Assembly (NCBI GenBank): GCA_002110485.1
Contig: MOWL01000088.1
Location: 744,001-808,000, forward strand
Reading direction: 5' to 3'
DNA length: 64,000 bases
Source: Emergomyces orientalis
Lineage: Eukaryota > Ascomycota > Eurotiomycetes > Onygenales > Ajellomycetaceae
The notes under the pieces are model-generated. The model made no database searches. It was not told where the DNA came from and saw nothing but the letters and a program-made list of their open reading frames with translations. Positions within the stretch are counted from its first letter, which is position 1; the number at the start of each line of letters is the position of its first letter. The position numbers were made by a program, and so were the translations under genes. This document shows positions 47,042 to 58,628 of the stretch, in pieces.

Positions 47042-47569
47042 TTAAAGGATGAGGGATGATGTACGTGTGTACGGACGAGACCTTAAATGAAACCCAAAAT
47101 AGACGGCTGCAAGCTGATTATCGCATTGCAAAGCCCGTGAAAAGGACGACACATTCATTTTGATCTGTGCGTGTTGCTTTCGTGGTGTCCGTGGCATTGT
47201 ACGCCGTTGTGCTCTTTTCTTTTTCGAGGACACATGCACGATCTCGCGATTTCCATGATCTCCCCCCCAGCAGAATGGGTCCACACACCCTAATGTATGC
47301 TTCATGCGAGACATTGCATTCCTAGGCGTGAAGCACCCTACCTGTGGGATATTGCAGGGTTCATGACGGAGTGCAGATGCTATGCATGATACTTGGAAGG
47401 GTTGCGAGATGCGGAGCGACGTGTGTCTGCCGGTGTGCTTGTCCGTTACCTTGCAGCTAAGTTTCATGGGATGGTCTGCGCTCGGTCCCCTCCCAGGGGT
47501 GTTCAGGCGATTAATAAAGCAATGCGTAAAGGTGAACGGGCTTATGGTATTGGGGAATACATAGTGCAA
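47042..47569 (-). other. unassigned 175-codon open frame
   Basis: An uninterrupted minus-strand frame in a locally GC-richer island. The product is rich in Arg, His and Cys with no recognised domain. A plus-strand frame at 47393-47608 overlaps it and reads like a soluble protein (RRVSAGVLVRYLAAKF, INKAMRKGERAYGIGEYI). At most one of them is real; neither is convincing. Confidence 0.2.
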
Positions 47570-50500
47570 GGGCCTCCAATTTCTCGTACTCCTAGGTTAG
47601 GTGTGTAAATCAGCGTCATTATTCTTGCCCGTTAGTTCTGAAATAGCTCAGGAAGACAAAATCTAGACGCAACGGAACAAAAGTGTTTCCCCATAGGGTA
47701 TGAATTATCGTTTTGAGCAGGCCACGATCATAGCGTTTCCCTGGAAGTTGGTATCGCAGGGCTAAACGGCAAGCGTGAGAGATGTTTTTGTCAGATGTGA
47801 CGTAGGTTAAGGTTAACTCTATTCCATTTTTATTCTTTTTTTCTCTTGTGGTGACATGTTGTCCCGCTCGACAAGAATAATGCAGCCTGGGGTTGTGGGA
47901 GTCGCGGCTACTAATATTTTTGTTGGTCGAAAGGTAAAACGTAGGCCCAGGTCAAGCTAATGTGAGCACCAACATGGGGCGCTTTGGGATGAGTGATGAA
48001 GCAAAACTATGTAGGAATATTCCTTTAGATATCGATGGGGCGCTTCGCCCTGGGTTCGAGAGCTTGTTCCACGCGGGATCTTCTTTCTGATAATTTCGCT
48101 GGGTTTCAGCTTGCTCACTTCCAATTCCATTGCAGTATTTTCTTCGTTTTTCAACTCCGTTCCATAAACGCAGTCAATCGGAGTGCATTATGTTCTGCAA
48201 ATGTAGAATCAGTTCGATCTTTGCCTTGAAGGAACGATAGTACTGGTAGCTGCAAATGTAGCCGTGCTCAGGAAACAGAGCCGGCGAATAGTTCTTCGAG
48301 CTCGCGTGATTGAAAACCAAAACCGTGCATTCACACCTTAACTTAGAATCTCAACTGCAATAACATTCACAATACCAGTTCCAAATAGGATCAATAACCA
48401 CCAGAAGCTTTGAAACATCATCGTGCTATCCAACCCGTCAAATGTGCAGAAATTTTCGAAGACTAATTTAATTAACAAAACGAGGTCAATGTCAAAAGGT
48501 CCATTCATATTTTGGAAGAAAGCCATATGTATACTCTTCCTACAAAAATAATGAAAGAGTAGCCCCGACACCTTCGCTGTGAGAGAATTTTATAGCCACC
48601 CGTAGATAGGCATTAAAAGAAACATTTCAAATTTGCGTTCAGAGCGAGAATAGTTCTTGAGCCGACAACCCGAGGTGCATGAAGACCCTAGCTGCCATTT
48701 GCATTAGTTCGACATTATAATACCTTCAGGAATCCACTTACCTTATAACACGCTGGTATCTTCGCCATTTGATGGTAAAGCAACAATCCCAACTTTGTTC
48801 GAATGCTGAAACGCTCGAAACGCCGTTGCTAAAACGGGGCACGGACAGTCCGAGGCAATGAAAACCTATCAACCCTGTCCTAGGCATGAGTCACCCCCCA
48901 GTCAGCCTTATAGGAGGGAAAGCTGGGGAGGACGCGAGAAAAGCAAACATAACAGGCGAGGGTGTTTTTGATATCAGAGCTCGGGATTTTAGCTTGTCAA
49001 TCCCTTCTCCCCAGCTTGTCACAGAATTGTACCAATACAATTCTAAATATCTCTGCCGCCGGCGATTCATGGAGAAGTAGCTTATGTTCGAAAATGTTTG
49101 TTATGTCTGTCATGCTGTTGTTCTAGTTCGCAGTTTTTGGGAGCTTTCAAGAAGGGCCGAATCCATGGGCGACGTAGCCACAGTCACGTGATTCAAACAT
49201 AGGGCAAGAAATTGACAGCCCTAAAACAATCACAGTAAAATGGGTTCTATTTTGCGACGGGATGGAAAGCAAACCCGTGCAAACCCTTTGAGCAAGCTAA
49301 TATATGTAGCTACTGTCCTTGAGAACCATATGTATGAATACCATATGCGATTGGACCAGCCCCCGAACCCACACGGCCTTCTAGATCTGTTTCACAAGCG
49401 GAATCAACTCGCGTGCGTGGCGGAAGACATTATTACCCTTTATGCGTACACACCCAGCATGGCCAAGGTAATGGGTTTACAGCAAGAATAAATAACAACA
49501 TACACTAGACAGCAGCATACAAAATGAGGATTCAACTACTGATACCGTTCTAGCCAGGATCACAGGGTGTTGGGAGACCAATCGGCAATTTTTGACGCAG
49601 AAAATTGTGATACGATACACTGGGGCAAACCACATACCTTAGTGTGGAAGGGCAGAAACAACCGCAAGTCAGGTAATGTATTCCTCGGTTTGTCAAAAGC
49701 TCTTTGAGTCATTCGGTTACTTTTGCCCGGAAAGGCCGAGGGCCAGAGAAGGTCTTGATATCACAAAAGGATTGACGCGACACGCGTTGCTACCCAGTTC
49801 CAGCTGTTTATACATTTCACATACTCCATTTCTGGCGAGTTCGCCCACGCTCAATTCATATACGCATCTTCCCACCCTCATTTTCGAATAAACAGTGGTA
49901 CTCTTTGCTACCAATGCCGGCATGCCGAAATTTTTCCTTCGGAATCGAATCAAGGCACCGTTCTTGTGTAAATGTTTTCGCGTTTCACCTTGTAGGCAAA
50001 TTCTTGAGATGACAAGAGTCGCCGCCCTCGCATCCACTCGCGCAGAGCTCACCAGCCGCCCAACTCTGTCATTACTGTTGCCACAGATTTGTGCAAGTGC
50101 ATCACGGCTGTCCAATAGGCCACTTAGTTAATTATCATCGGCCGCATCACCCTCCGAACGCTACTTTCCAGTAGAAACCGAATAATGTGTTGGGCTCAGC
50201 AGCGACAGTTGGAAATTATCTCTTGGATCACCGTTACGACCGATTAAAAACTGTGTCGCACTTAATTTCCCATGTTCAGCAGTGTGGAAATCAAATGGTT
50301 ACTTCGCTAGAGAAACGATCGAGGCCCACACCACGCCGTATTGGTATGCATACTAATTTTCACACCCTTCAAAAAGCGGCTGCTGCTCTCCAAAATATGT
50401 GATAGATGCGCTTAGGTCGTAAGAAGACTTCTTTCGGGATATTCCCACCCGACCACGGTGATTTTCAGCATTTATCCTGCATGCAAGATGCACAAGCTGC

Positions 50501-51189
50501 TTCAGTGGAAGACCTGCATACTGAGACATCAGTCCGCAGCCGACATGCTGTTCTGCCTTGCGGCGATGTCCCTAAACGACTGTCGGATCGTACTGTACAT
50601 ATGAGAGAATTTTCGCTTTTGCGGTGGCCCAATATTTTAGCCGATTTTGCCAACCGGAAATCGCCAGGCCTACTGCGGTGCTTAAATGGAAAGACCTTGT
50701 AGATTATGCCTGTGTTAAGACTGTAATTTACCATCATCTGCAGAAACAGCCAGAAAGCCTTTCACAGTAGGTAGCTAGGTCTGAATGTTCATGGGCTACA
50801 GGCATTGCCCTGGCCCTTTCAATCTCTTTAATCCATTTACAACCATGAGGTATGTAGACATTGCCCTCAAAAGTTTGTAAAGATGTTATAGAGTGGACAA
50901 ATCTTGGTCAACCGATGGGTAGGGGCAGATATAAATGGTTGAATGAACATTCACCCTTGCAGCAAAGTACTAAGGAAATGAGGTATTCCACCAACAGCCG
51001 AAAATATGTGCTGAAGGGAGGGATATACAGAGAACAAATGCGGTCAGGAAAAATACCTTCAGTGGCCCATAGCGTAGGTATAGCAAGGATACATCTATGG
51101 AACACAAATACTGGGCATCAATAGAGTCGCAGTTCTAGTTCCGTGTGTGGTATATAGGACACAAGCCACAAACCTTGAGAGGCCAAGTG

Positions 51190-51243
51190 TGGCTGGGCGG
51201 AGGCCGGGGACCTTGGCTAGAATATCTATCCAACGCCCAGCCA
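51190..51243. other. inverted repeat in the presumed ATP12 5' leader
   Basis: TGGCTGGGCG (51190-51199) is exactly complementary to CGCCCAGCCA (51234-51243), with a further GCCAAG/CTTGGC pair nested nearby. The right arm ends 52 bp before the ATP12 start codon, so a transcript starting upstream could fold into a GC-rich hairpin. Confidence 0.5.
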
Positions 51244-51295
51244 GACAAACCAATCTAAATTCCTGTATCCAGATATCCTGCGTACACCACCAACC

Positions 51296-52610
51296 ATGAA
51301 ATCAATCCGAAGGATATCCGCCATTTTTAATCCCAGGCCCTTTCTACGCCTGTCCGGTGTCGGTGCCCCTACACGGACTCGGACTCGACATGTTCACTCA
51401 TCGGTAGCAAAAGCCGCTGTTGCTCATCCCATAAACGTCCGAGGCCCGCCGCCGAAGCCGCCCACTCCGTCTGCCGAATTTCTCGAGCGCATTGAGCGGA
51501 GGAAGAAGCAATCGGATCTCATACAGCAGGGCAATGTTGCAGAATCAAGACAAGGATCGACGACGTCGAAGCCTCTGAAAAGGCGGTTTTGGAAAGATGT
51601 CCATGTTAAGGAAAAGGCCGGTAAGAAAGAAATATATTTTGTAACGTGAATTTTGTTAAAATTAAAAATTATATGAAATATTCCTGGCCTCATTCCTCTC
51701 ATGATTATGGCAACAATTGGATTTATTTATTTTTTATTTTTAAATTTTATTTTTAAATTTTATTTACTAATATGTTATTATTCCCAATTTATACACAGAT
51801 GGGTATCATATATTCCTAGACTCGCGCCCCGTCCGAACACCCGCGAAGAAAATCCTCACCATCCCCCCTTCAAAACCACATCTTGCCCACGCCATCGCGC
51901 TCGAATGGGACCTCCTAGTCTCCGCCCAACAAGCTCTAAAACACCACTTAATCCCCTTGACCTCCATCACAGCACGCGCTCACGATATCGCCGCGGAAGA
52001 TGCCGCTGGCCAAGATACCATCCGCGAGCAAATTATGAAATCTACAATGCGATATCTAGACACGGACACGTTGCTAAGCTGGGCGCCGGAGAAGAACATC
52101 CATGATCCAGATATACACGACGAGGAAACAGGCGATCAGGGGTACGGGGCGAAGGGGGAGTCGCTGCGCGATCTCCAGATCAGAACCTCAAGGCCAATCA
52201 TCAACTTCCTAACGACAAAAGTGTGGCCGGGCATTGAGATCAAGCCCGCACTGGAGGAGCATAGTATCATGCCTACACCGCAACTACCACTTACGAAGGA
52301 GGTTATACGTGGGTGGGTCTACGGGCTGCCGGCGTACGAGCTAGCCGGGTTGGAAAGGGGTGTTTTGGCAAGTAAGAGCTTGCTGGTGGCGGCGAGATTT
52401 GTTATTGAATGGAGTGAACAGTTCCGTCATCTGCAGCCGGAGGGGCAGAGGGAGTTTGGCATTGAGAAAGCGGCGGAGGCGTCGACGTTGGAGGTTACCT
52501 GGCAGACGGATAAATGGGGGGAGGTGGAAGATACGCATGATGTTGATAAGGAAGATGTTAGGAGGCAGCTTGGCTCAGTTGTGCTGCTTGTCAGTGGAGA
52601 GCAAAGATAG
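51296..52610 (+). CDS. ATP12: mitochondrial F1-ATPase assembly chaperone Atp12
   Basis: Two exons (51296-51620 and 51799-52610) joined across a 178-nt AT-rich intron encode 378 aa. Atp12 binds the F1 alpha subunit in the matrix and hands it on for assembly with beta. The N-terminus (MKSIRRISAIFNPRPFLRLS) is Arg-rich and lacks acids, as expected of a presequence. The conserved domain begins near residue 95 with LKRRFWKDVHVKEK, continues across the splice as DGYHIFLDSRPVRTPAK and ILTIPPSKPHLAHAIALEWD, then LIPLTSITARAHD, and reaches GWVYGLPAYELAGLERGVLA and SKSLLVAARF. An inserted segment around EKNIHDPDIHDEETGDQG is typical of filamentous fungi. The Asp that begins DGYH is split by the intron. 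Confidence 0.93.
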
Positions 52611-53816
52611 ATGACGTGGGAGGGGGGGGCTGGCGCCGGGGGGAGGGGGAGGATGTAAGCACTGAAAAGGGCCCTTCCATTCCGAGGTTTAGGTGTGAAA
52701 TAGATATTGTGTATTATAATATGCATTTACTTTAAACAGGCATAAAATGGCAGAAAGCCGGCTAAATTATATCCGGTTGCCGATATGTTGAACCTTGGGA
52801 AGGTTCTTCATATCTCTGAGCTGTTCCAGCGGCCTGAATTCCAGGATAGGCTCTTTTAGACCAGGGTTTTTATGTTGAGTTCAGCTACGGATTCGATCGG
52901 TTCGATATAATTAGTAGCAATAGGTTGGGCCGTGGAGGAAGTTCGAGTAGCCTACAATTCCACGTCATTGAGAGGCGGATTTCTTAGGAGACGGGAAGGA
53001 GGAGAGAGAGAGTAACAAAGAGAGATGTGTGTAGGGCAGAGCGGCCACAAATCATCGTGTGCATGGCTGTCCTCTTTTTGTTCCAGCTTGTTTGTATTTA
53101 AGTCATCATAAGCGTCGGCAGCAGCCAATATAAAATCCCTTGCTACATATCAACTCGGGGGCAGTGGAAGGGATAGATCTGCTGGGCCGCCACGGGCTTC
53201 TCCGTGGCGGGTGTCGCATGTGTCTCGTCCCACGCATGTGAATGAAATAGCCATCTCAATAAGCCCGTTTATTTACGTTCGGAGTTGGAGCCGCGTCAAC
53301 CTGCGACGACGGACTCAGCACATGGGTTTTGTGTCCTTTGAGTGGCGAAGTGATTCAAGCATTACTCTCTGGAGAGAGGCTCAGTTTCTGCAGGGCGGTA
53401 AATACAGAACAGTTAGTTGTTGGGCAAATCCGCAACTGGTGCAGTTTTGAATAAATACTATTTAAACCACTGACTCTAGGCACGATTTAGGGCAGTGATA
53501 GCCTGCATTCAACAACAAGAATCAACGCCACAAAAGACGATGATCAGCCCTGTCCCAGTTTCCAGCTTCTTTTCTTGATTTCTGAGACTTCGTCTTCTTC
53601 TTTTCCTTCTTCTTTTCCTTCTTCTTATCTTCGCTATTCCTCCAGTCGGCATTGTCTTCAAACAATTTACATTACACACACACCTTGCACTGCATCTTCC
53701 CATTGTTTATTTAACCCCAACCCCTGGAGACAGCCAAGCACCAACGGTAAGACTCTCCCAAGACACCGAGAGGACTCGGGGCGCATTTTGCGTCTAGTAA
53801 GCACCACCTCAGGATA
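52611..53816. other. intergenic region, ATP12 to OSH1-like
   Basis: A 1.2-kb stretch between same-strand genes. It holds a G-rich tract just after the ATP12 stop, short GA runs near 53000 and a CTT-rich pyrimidine tract at about 53585-53640, probably the core promoter of the next gene. A possible 5' UTR intron donor (GTAAGA) lies near 53750. Confidence 0.5.
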
Positions 53817-56800
53817 ATGGGGGATAAGACAGGGTAAGCAGCTACGCATGCATATCGACAATGACCTTTTTTTATCTACTTTTATGTGACAGGGGGCCAA
53901 AAATACAGATTGACTGGGTGGGTATCTGTCCACCACACCTATTTGTCCACAGCTCCCTCTTTTCCTTGAACATGTTACTGTTTCGTGGCTTGAAACTGCG
54001 TGAAACCAGTGTCTTCTTTGTTCCATTTTTTTAATTATATTATTATATATTGCAACAGGGATCCATGTACTGCACTTGCACATCTTGCCCTGTGCCCAGT
54101 ACTATACTAACACTTCTTGCCCGCGCTACTCTAGTCACAAACGATCAAGGAGTGCCCTGGCACTCTCCCTGCTGCATCGCGACAAATCCTCCAAATCCTC
54201 CAACGCCGACCTCCAACAAGAGACCGAAAGTCTCCCAGAATCCCCTGACCAGAATGGTACTTCAACCTTGGTTCCCATGGCTCCCTCAATCTCGCCAACC
54301 AACAAACTCTCCCGCCTCTCCCACTCCCACACGCACTCGGCTTCCATGACTAATCTGCGGGTCACACCTCCGGGCCAGCAAGCGGGGGTTGACGGAGCCA
54401 CCTTCAGCAGCAGCGCAAGTGTCAACGCCGTCAACCACGGAACCTCTGCCGACTTACATATCTGGCACACGGGCCCGACAACCAGCCCAAACCGAAGTGT
54501 TGACCTTCTCGCCAGCTCCAGAGGCAAAGGAGATGAATTGGCCAGAGCAACCATGTCTATCGAGCAATCAGTGCGCACCTTTCGCCTTTTCGAAATCCTA
54601 CGCAGCGGAGATACAACAGCCATCTCCAAGGCCATCAAAGACTGTGCGGAACCCCAGGCGCAGGGGGCCCCTCCCCTAGGCACCAGCATCCTCCACCTCG
54701 CAATACAGTGTGCTGAGCCGCAGGTTGTTGAGTATGTCTTATCCAGTAGCGCTGACCTAGACATTAATGCGCGAGACCGTGACGGCAACACGCCGCTCCA
54801 TCTGGCTGCCCAGCTGGGACGGGTCCCCATCGTCCGCGAACTCCTCGAGCGTCCGGGTATCAACGATTCCATCGCCAACTACAACGGCCAGATCCCTCTA
54901 GACCTTGCCCGTACTCCTGAGATTTTCCAGCAGCTCCAACTGTCGCGATCCATATTTTTGGATAGCAAAACAAAAGAGATGAAGTGCCTGGTAGGCCAGG
55001 GCGACTACGAGAAACTGGAACGTCTCTTGGTTGAACCGAGGGTTGAGGGTGTGCTCGATGTAAACAGCTTGGATCTGGTTACTGATCGAACCACTGTGAT
55101 TACGGGTGGAACACTACTTCACGAGGCTGCCAGAAAGAAGGACACAAAGTTGATACAGATTCTCTTAATGCATGGAGCCGATCCGTTCCGGCGCGATAGA
55201 AAAGGGAAACTCCCTCAGGACGTCACAAAGGACGACCGGACTCGCGCGATCGTGAAAAAATCGCCAGCCGCCGTGATCGCCCAGCGAGGTATCCAGGAAA
55301 AGGCTATCTTGGGAAGCTCCGCCGGACAGGGCAGTCTAGTTCGACCTGGCTCTGGAGAAACAATTTTGGGAGGAAAGGATGCCCGAGAGATGAAAGGATA
55401 TCTAAAGAAATGGACGAACTACACTAGTGGTTATAAGCTGAGATGGTTTGTATTGGAGGATGGTGTGATGAGCTATTACAAGCACCAAGGTATGTTCATA
55501 GTAACCAACCCCCTACCCAAACAAACATCGTTTCCCCCGCGGCCCTTGTACTAATACTATTTAGATGACGCTGGCTCTGCCTGCCGTGGGGCGATCAATA
55601 TGCGTATAGCAACCCTACACATGGATGCACAAGACAAAACCAGATTCGAGATTCAAGGCAAGTCGTCAGTCAAGTACCATCTCAAGGCCAACCATATCGT
55701 TGAGGCCAAGCGGTGGTTCTGGGCTTTGAACAACGCAATCCAATGGGCGAAAGATGAGGCCAAGGAGGATGACAGACGCCGGACGAGAAATGCAGAAAGC
55801 TTGAGACAAGCGAAGATGGAACAATTTGACAAACAAGGGCTAGATTCCCAAAGTGACTCCGGCAGCCTTGTTGGAAGATCAAATGGGAAAACCCTGGCCC
55901 CTCCATCATCTCTTGGTGTGCCCAGCCACACCAGCTCTAGGTTGAGCCTTCAAACTTCAAGAGAGAGTGTCCAGGGTGAAGATGAAAGCTCCACTTCCGG
56001 GCCCTATGAATCCACCTTTAGTCCGTCGGACACGAATAGATTGCCAACCCTTGTCACTAGCCAACCTGCCGAAGGAGACGCGGAGGATGACGATTTTGGG
56101 GATTATGCCAGCAGCCAAGAGATGCAGCCTTCAAACAAGGACGCTTTCAATATCACAGCACAATCTGTTAAACTACAGCTGGAACTTTTGAGCAATGTTT
56201 CCGCCGCACTTCAAGAGGAGAAGTCGAAGAATCCCCAGACCACAATTTCAGATCCTTCAATAGACCAAGCATTAATTACTTACCAGGGAAGTGTCAGCAA
56301 TTTAAACTCCCTCGTAGTTGATTTACTCAAAATCTCAAAGGATCGAGATGCATTTTGGCAATATCGCCTAGATAGGGAAGCGGATGCCCGCAAGATGTGG
56401 GAAGATAGTATGGCTCGAGTTGCCCAAGAACACGAAGAGCTTCAAAGTAGGATTGGCGAGTCTGAGGAAAAACGAAAGAAAACGAAGAAAGCACTCAAGG
56501 AGGCTCTTGAACACCCCTCAGCTTCAACAAGTCGCCCCATCAGCCGAGGCCAGTCGCATGTCCAAATACAAGATGCCCTGGAAGCCGTCATCGAAACGAC
56601 AGCTGAGAAACCACCTCTTGTTGGTCGCAAAACTAGCCAGGACTTGTCAAGGAAGAGGTCTATAATTACGGAACTAACAAATTTGTCAGATTCGGAATCC
56701 GATGCTGACGAAGAATTCTTTGATGCTGTCGATGCTGGTGAAGTGGAGGTCATTGAAGTTCCACGAGGGAAGCATATAGAGGCCGAGGAAGCAATTTCTG

Positions 56801-58214
56801 ATCTTCGAACCCTGAAGCACCAGGAGATTGCCCATTCATTTAAGGGATATGAGGACCCAATTCGAACGAGGCTTAAGATGGATGCTGACGATAGACCAAA
56901 AATTTCCCTATGGGTAGGTTTGCTTAATATTCAACTCTCCAGCCACTGCTCACCTACTAACACCCTATTTCAGGCTATCCTGAAATCAATGATTGGCAAA
57001 GACATGACCAAGATGACACTCCCAGTGTCCTTCAACGAGCCGACATCACTACTCCAGCGTGTAGCAGAGGATATGGAGTACACGGACCTACTTGACCACG
57101 CTGCCGATCGCATAGATTCTATGGAACGTATGGTTTATGTGGCTGCCTTTGCAGCTAGCGAGTATGCTTCAACAATAGGTCGTGTAGCCAAACCCTTCAA
57201 CCCTCTGCTTGGGGAGACGTTCGAATATGTGAGGCCGGATAAAAGTTATAGATTCTTTATTGAGCAAGTCAGCCATCATCCTCCAATTGGTGCCGCCTGG
57301 GCTGAGTCTCCGAAATGGGACTATTACGTATGTAACACTTGGTCTTATGTGTTGTTATTATTCTTAATATTATTGCTATTGTTGCATAGTCAATTTCTCT
57401 ATCTAAAAAACTAACTTGACTATAGGGCGAATCGGCTGTAAAATCGAAATTCTATGGCAAGTCGTTCGATATCAACCCGCTTGGTACATGGTTTTTGAGA
57501 CTACGTCCTGTCAGCGGCGGGGAGGAGCTCTACACCTGGAAAAAGGTTACGTCGTCCGTAGTTGGCATTATTACTGGTAATCCTACTGTGGATAACTATG
57601 GGCCTATGGAAATCAAGAACTGGATGACTGGCGAAGTCTGCATGCTTGACTTCAAACCACGAGGTTGGAAGGCTTCTTCTGCCTATCAGGTTTCTGGCAA
57701 AGTGATGGATAGCGAAGGATTCACGAAATGGAGTATTGGTGGCCGTTGGAACGATAAGATCTACGCCAGACACACTCCAGGATATCAAGGCACGGTCACA
57801 CCGCCACATGATGATCCTTCCCGTCAACCAGAATCAACGCAAGCGTTCCTTGTTTGGCAGTGTCACACCCGACCAACTGGTATCCCATTCAACCTGACAC
57901 CTTTCGTGCTGACTTTGAATGCCATTCCCGATAACCTCAAACCTCACCTACCCCCAACTGACACGCGGCTTCGCCCAGACCAACGTGCAATGGAAGATGG
58001 CGAGTATGATTTTGCAGCGACGGAGAAACATCGTGTGGAGGAGAAACAGCGAGCGAAGCGGCGAGAACGAGAGGCCAAGGGTGAGGAATTTGAGCCAAAG
58101 TGGTTTACTAGAGGCAAATGCGAAATCACGGGTGAGGCGTACTGGGTTCATAACGGCCAGTATTGGAAATCTAGGGATGCTGGTGACTGGTCTGCCTGTG
58201 AGGATATATTTTAA
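53817..58214 (+). CDS. oxysterol-binding protein, Osh1 type (ankyrin-PH-FFAT-ORP)
   Basis: Five exons (53817-53833, 54135-55489, 55565-56913, 56974-57327, 57426-58214) encode about 1287 aa. The 17-nt first coding exon (MGDKTG) and 301-nt intron are inferred because the phase fits and no in-frame ATG exists near the start of exon 2; an alternative start is Met at 54279. Domains in order: Ser-rich N-terminus; ankyrin repeats (about 188-300, e.g. DGNTPLHLAAQLGRVP, and one near 335-375, LLHEAARKKDTKLIQILLMHGA); PH domain (about 425-520, MKGYLKKWTNYTSGYKLRW); a FFAT motif EFFDAVD at 841-847; and the lipid-binding ORP domain from about 908, with the signature EQVSHHPP at 1004-1011. It should move sterol (and probably PI4P) between ER and another membrane, tethered by VAP through FFAT. 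It is the largest gene in the window. Confidence 0.92.
56713..56733 (+). other. FFAT VAP-binding motif within the Osh1-like protein
   Basis: The codons read EFFDAVD, preceded by an acidic tract (SDSESDADE). This is the EFFDAxE consensus with Asp for the last Glu. It predicts binding to the ER protein VAP/Scs2. Confidence 0.8.
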
Positions 58215-58628
58215 GGTGTTCTAACCACTTTTACCGGGCTTATTTTCTTCTCTCTCCTTTGAGCCCATTACTTGATTTTAACGTGTAATATTTTGCCTTC
58301 GCCTTCCTCCCTGCATAACCCAACCCTTGGTGCGTATCGACTTTATAATTTTACTAGGGGTGTTGTTGTTATGTTCACAGCATATGAAGTTTAGAATTAG
58401 TGGCTCTTTGACGTGTATAGTTATCAATTTTCTCGCTCCTCAAGGTTGTTACATCAAATTATCAACGATTCGATCCTACTAGATACTTGGGAAAACTAAA
58501 GATCTTTGGCAAACCACGTGATGTCAACTAGCTTCCAAAAGATATTTTGATCCCGAACTTTTCGACGACACCTCAAGAGCAGCTAGCGAAAACCGTATTC
58601 CCATTCATGCTACAGGCCATAATTCCCA
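58215..58628. other. intergenic region, OSH1-like to MSS51
   Basis: A 414-bp spacer between same-strand genes, AT-rich near 58440-58500. An out-of-frame ATG at 58547 opens a short overlapping frame into MSS51 and could act as an upstream ORF. Confidence 0.45.

Larger units (their letters stand above)
45072..51295. other. 6.2-kb gene-poor region
   Basis: No gene that I can support. It contains a T22 tract (45891-45912), an open frame of 175 codons on the minus strand (47569-47042) overlapped by a plausible-looking 71-codon plus frame, and small frames such as plus 49240-49491. None has a recognised domain. The right end is the promoter/leader of ATP12 and contains an inverted repeat. Confidence 0.45.

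Noticed and set aside
54135..54878. 247-codon minus-strand frame opposite the Osh1-like gene
   Set aside because: Antisense shadow of the ankyrin region.
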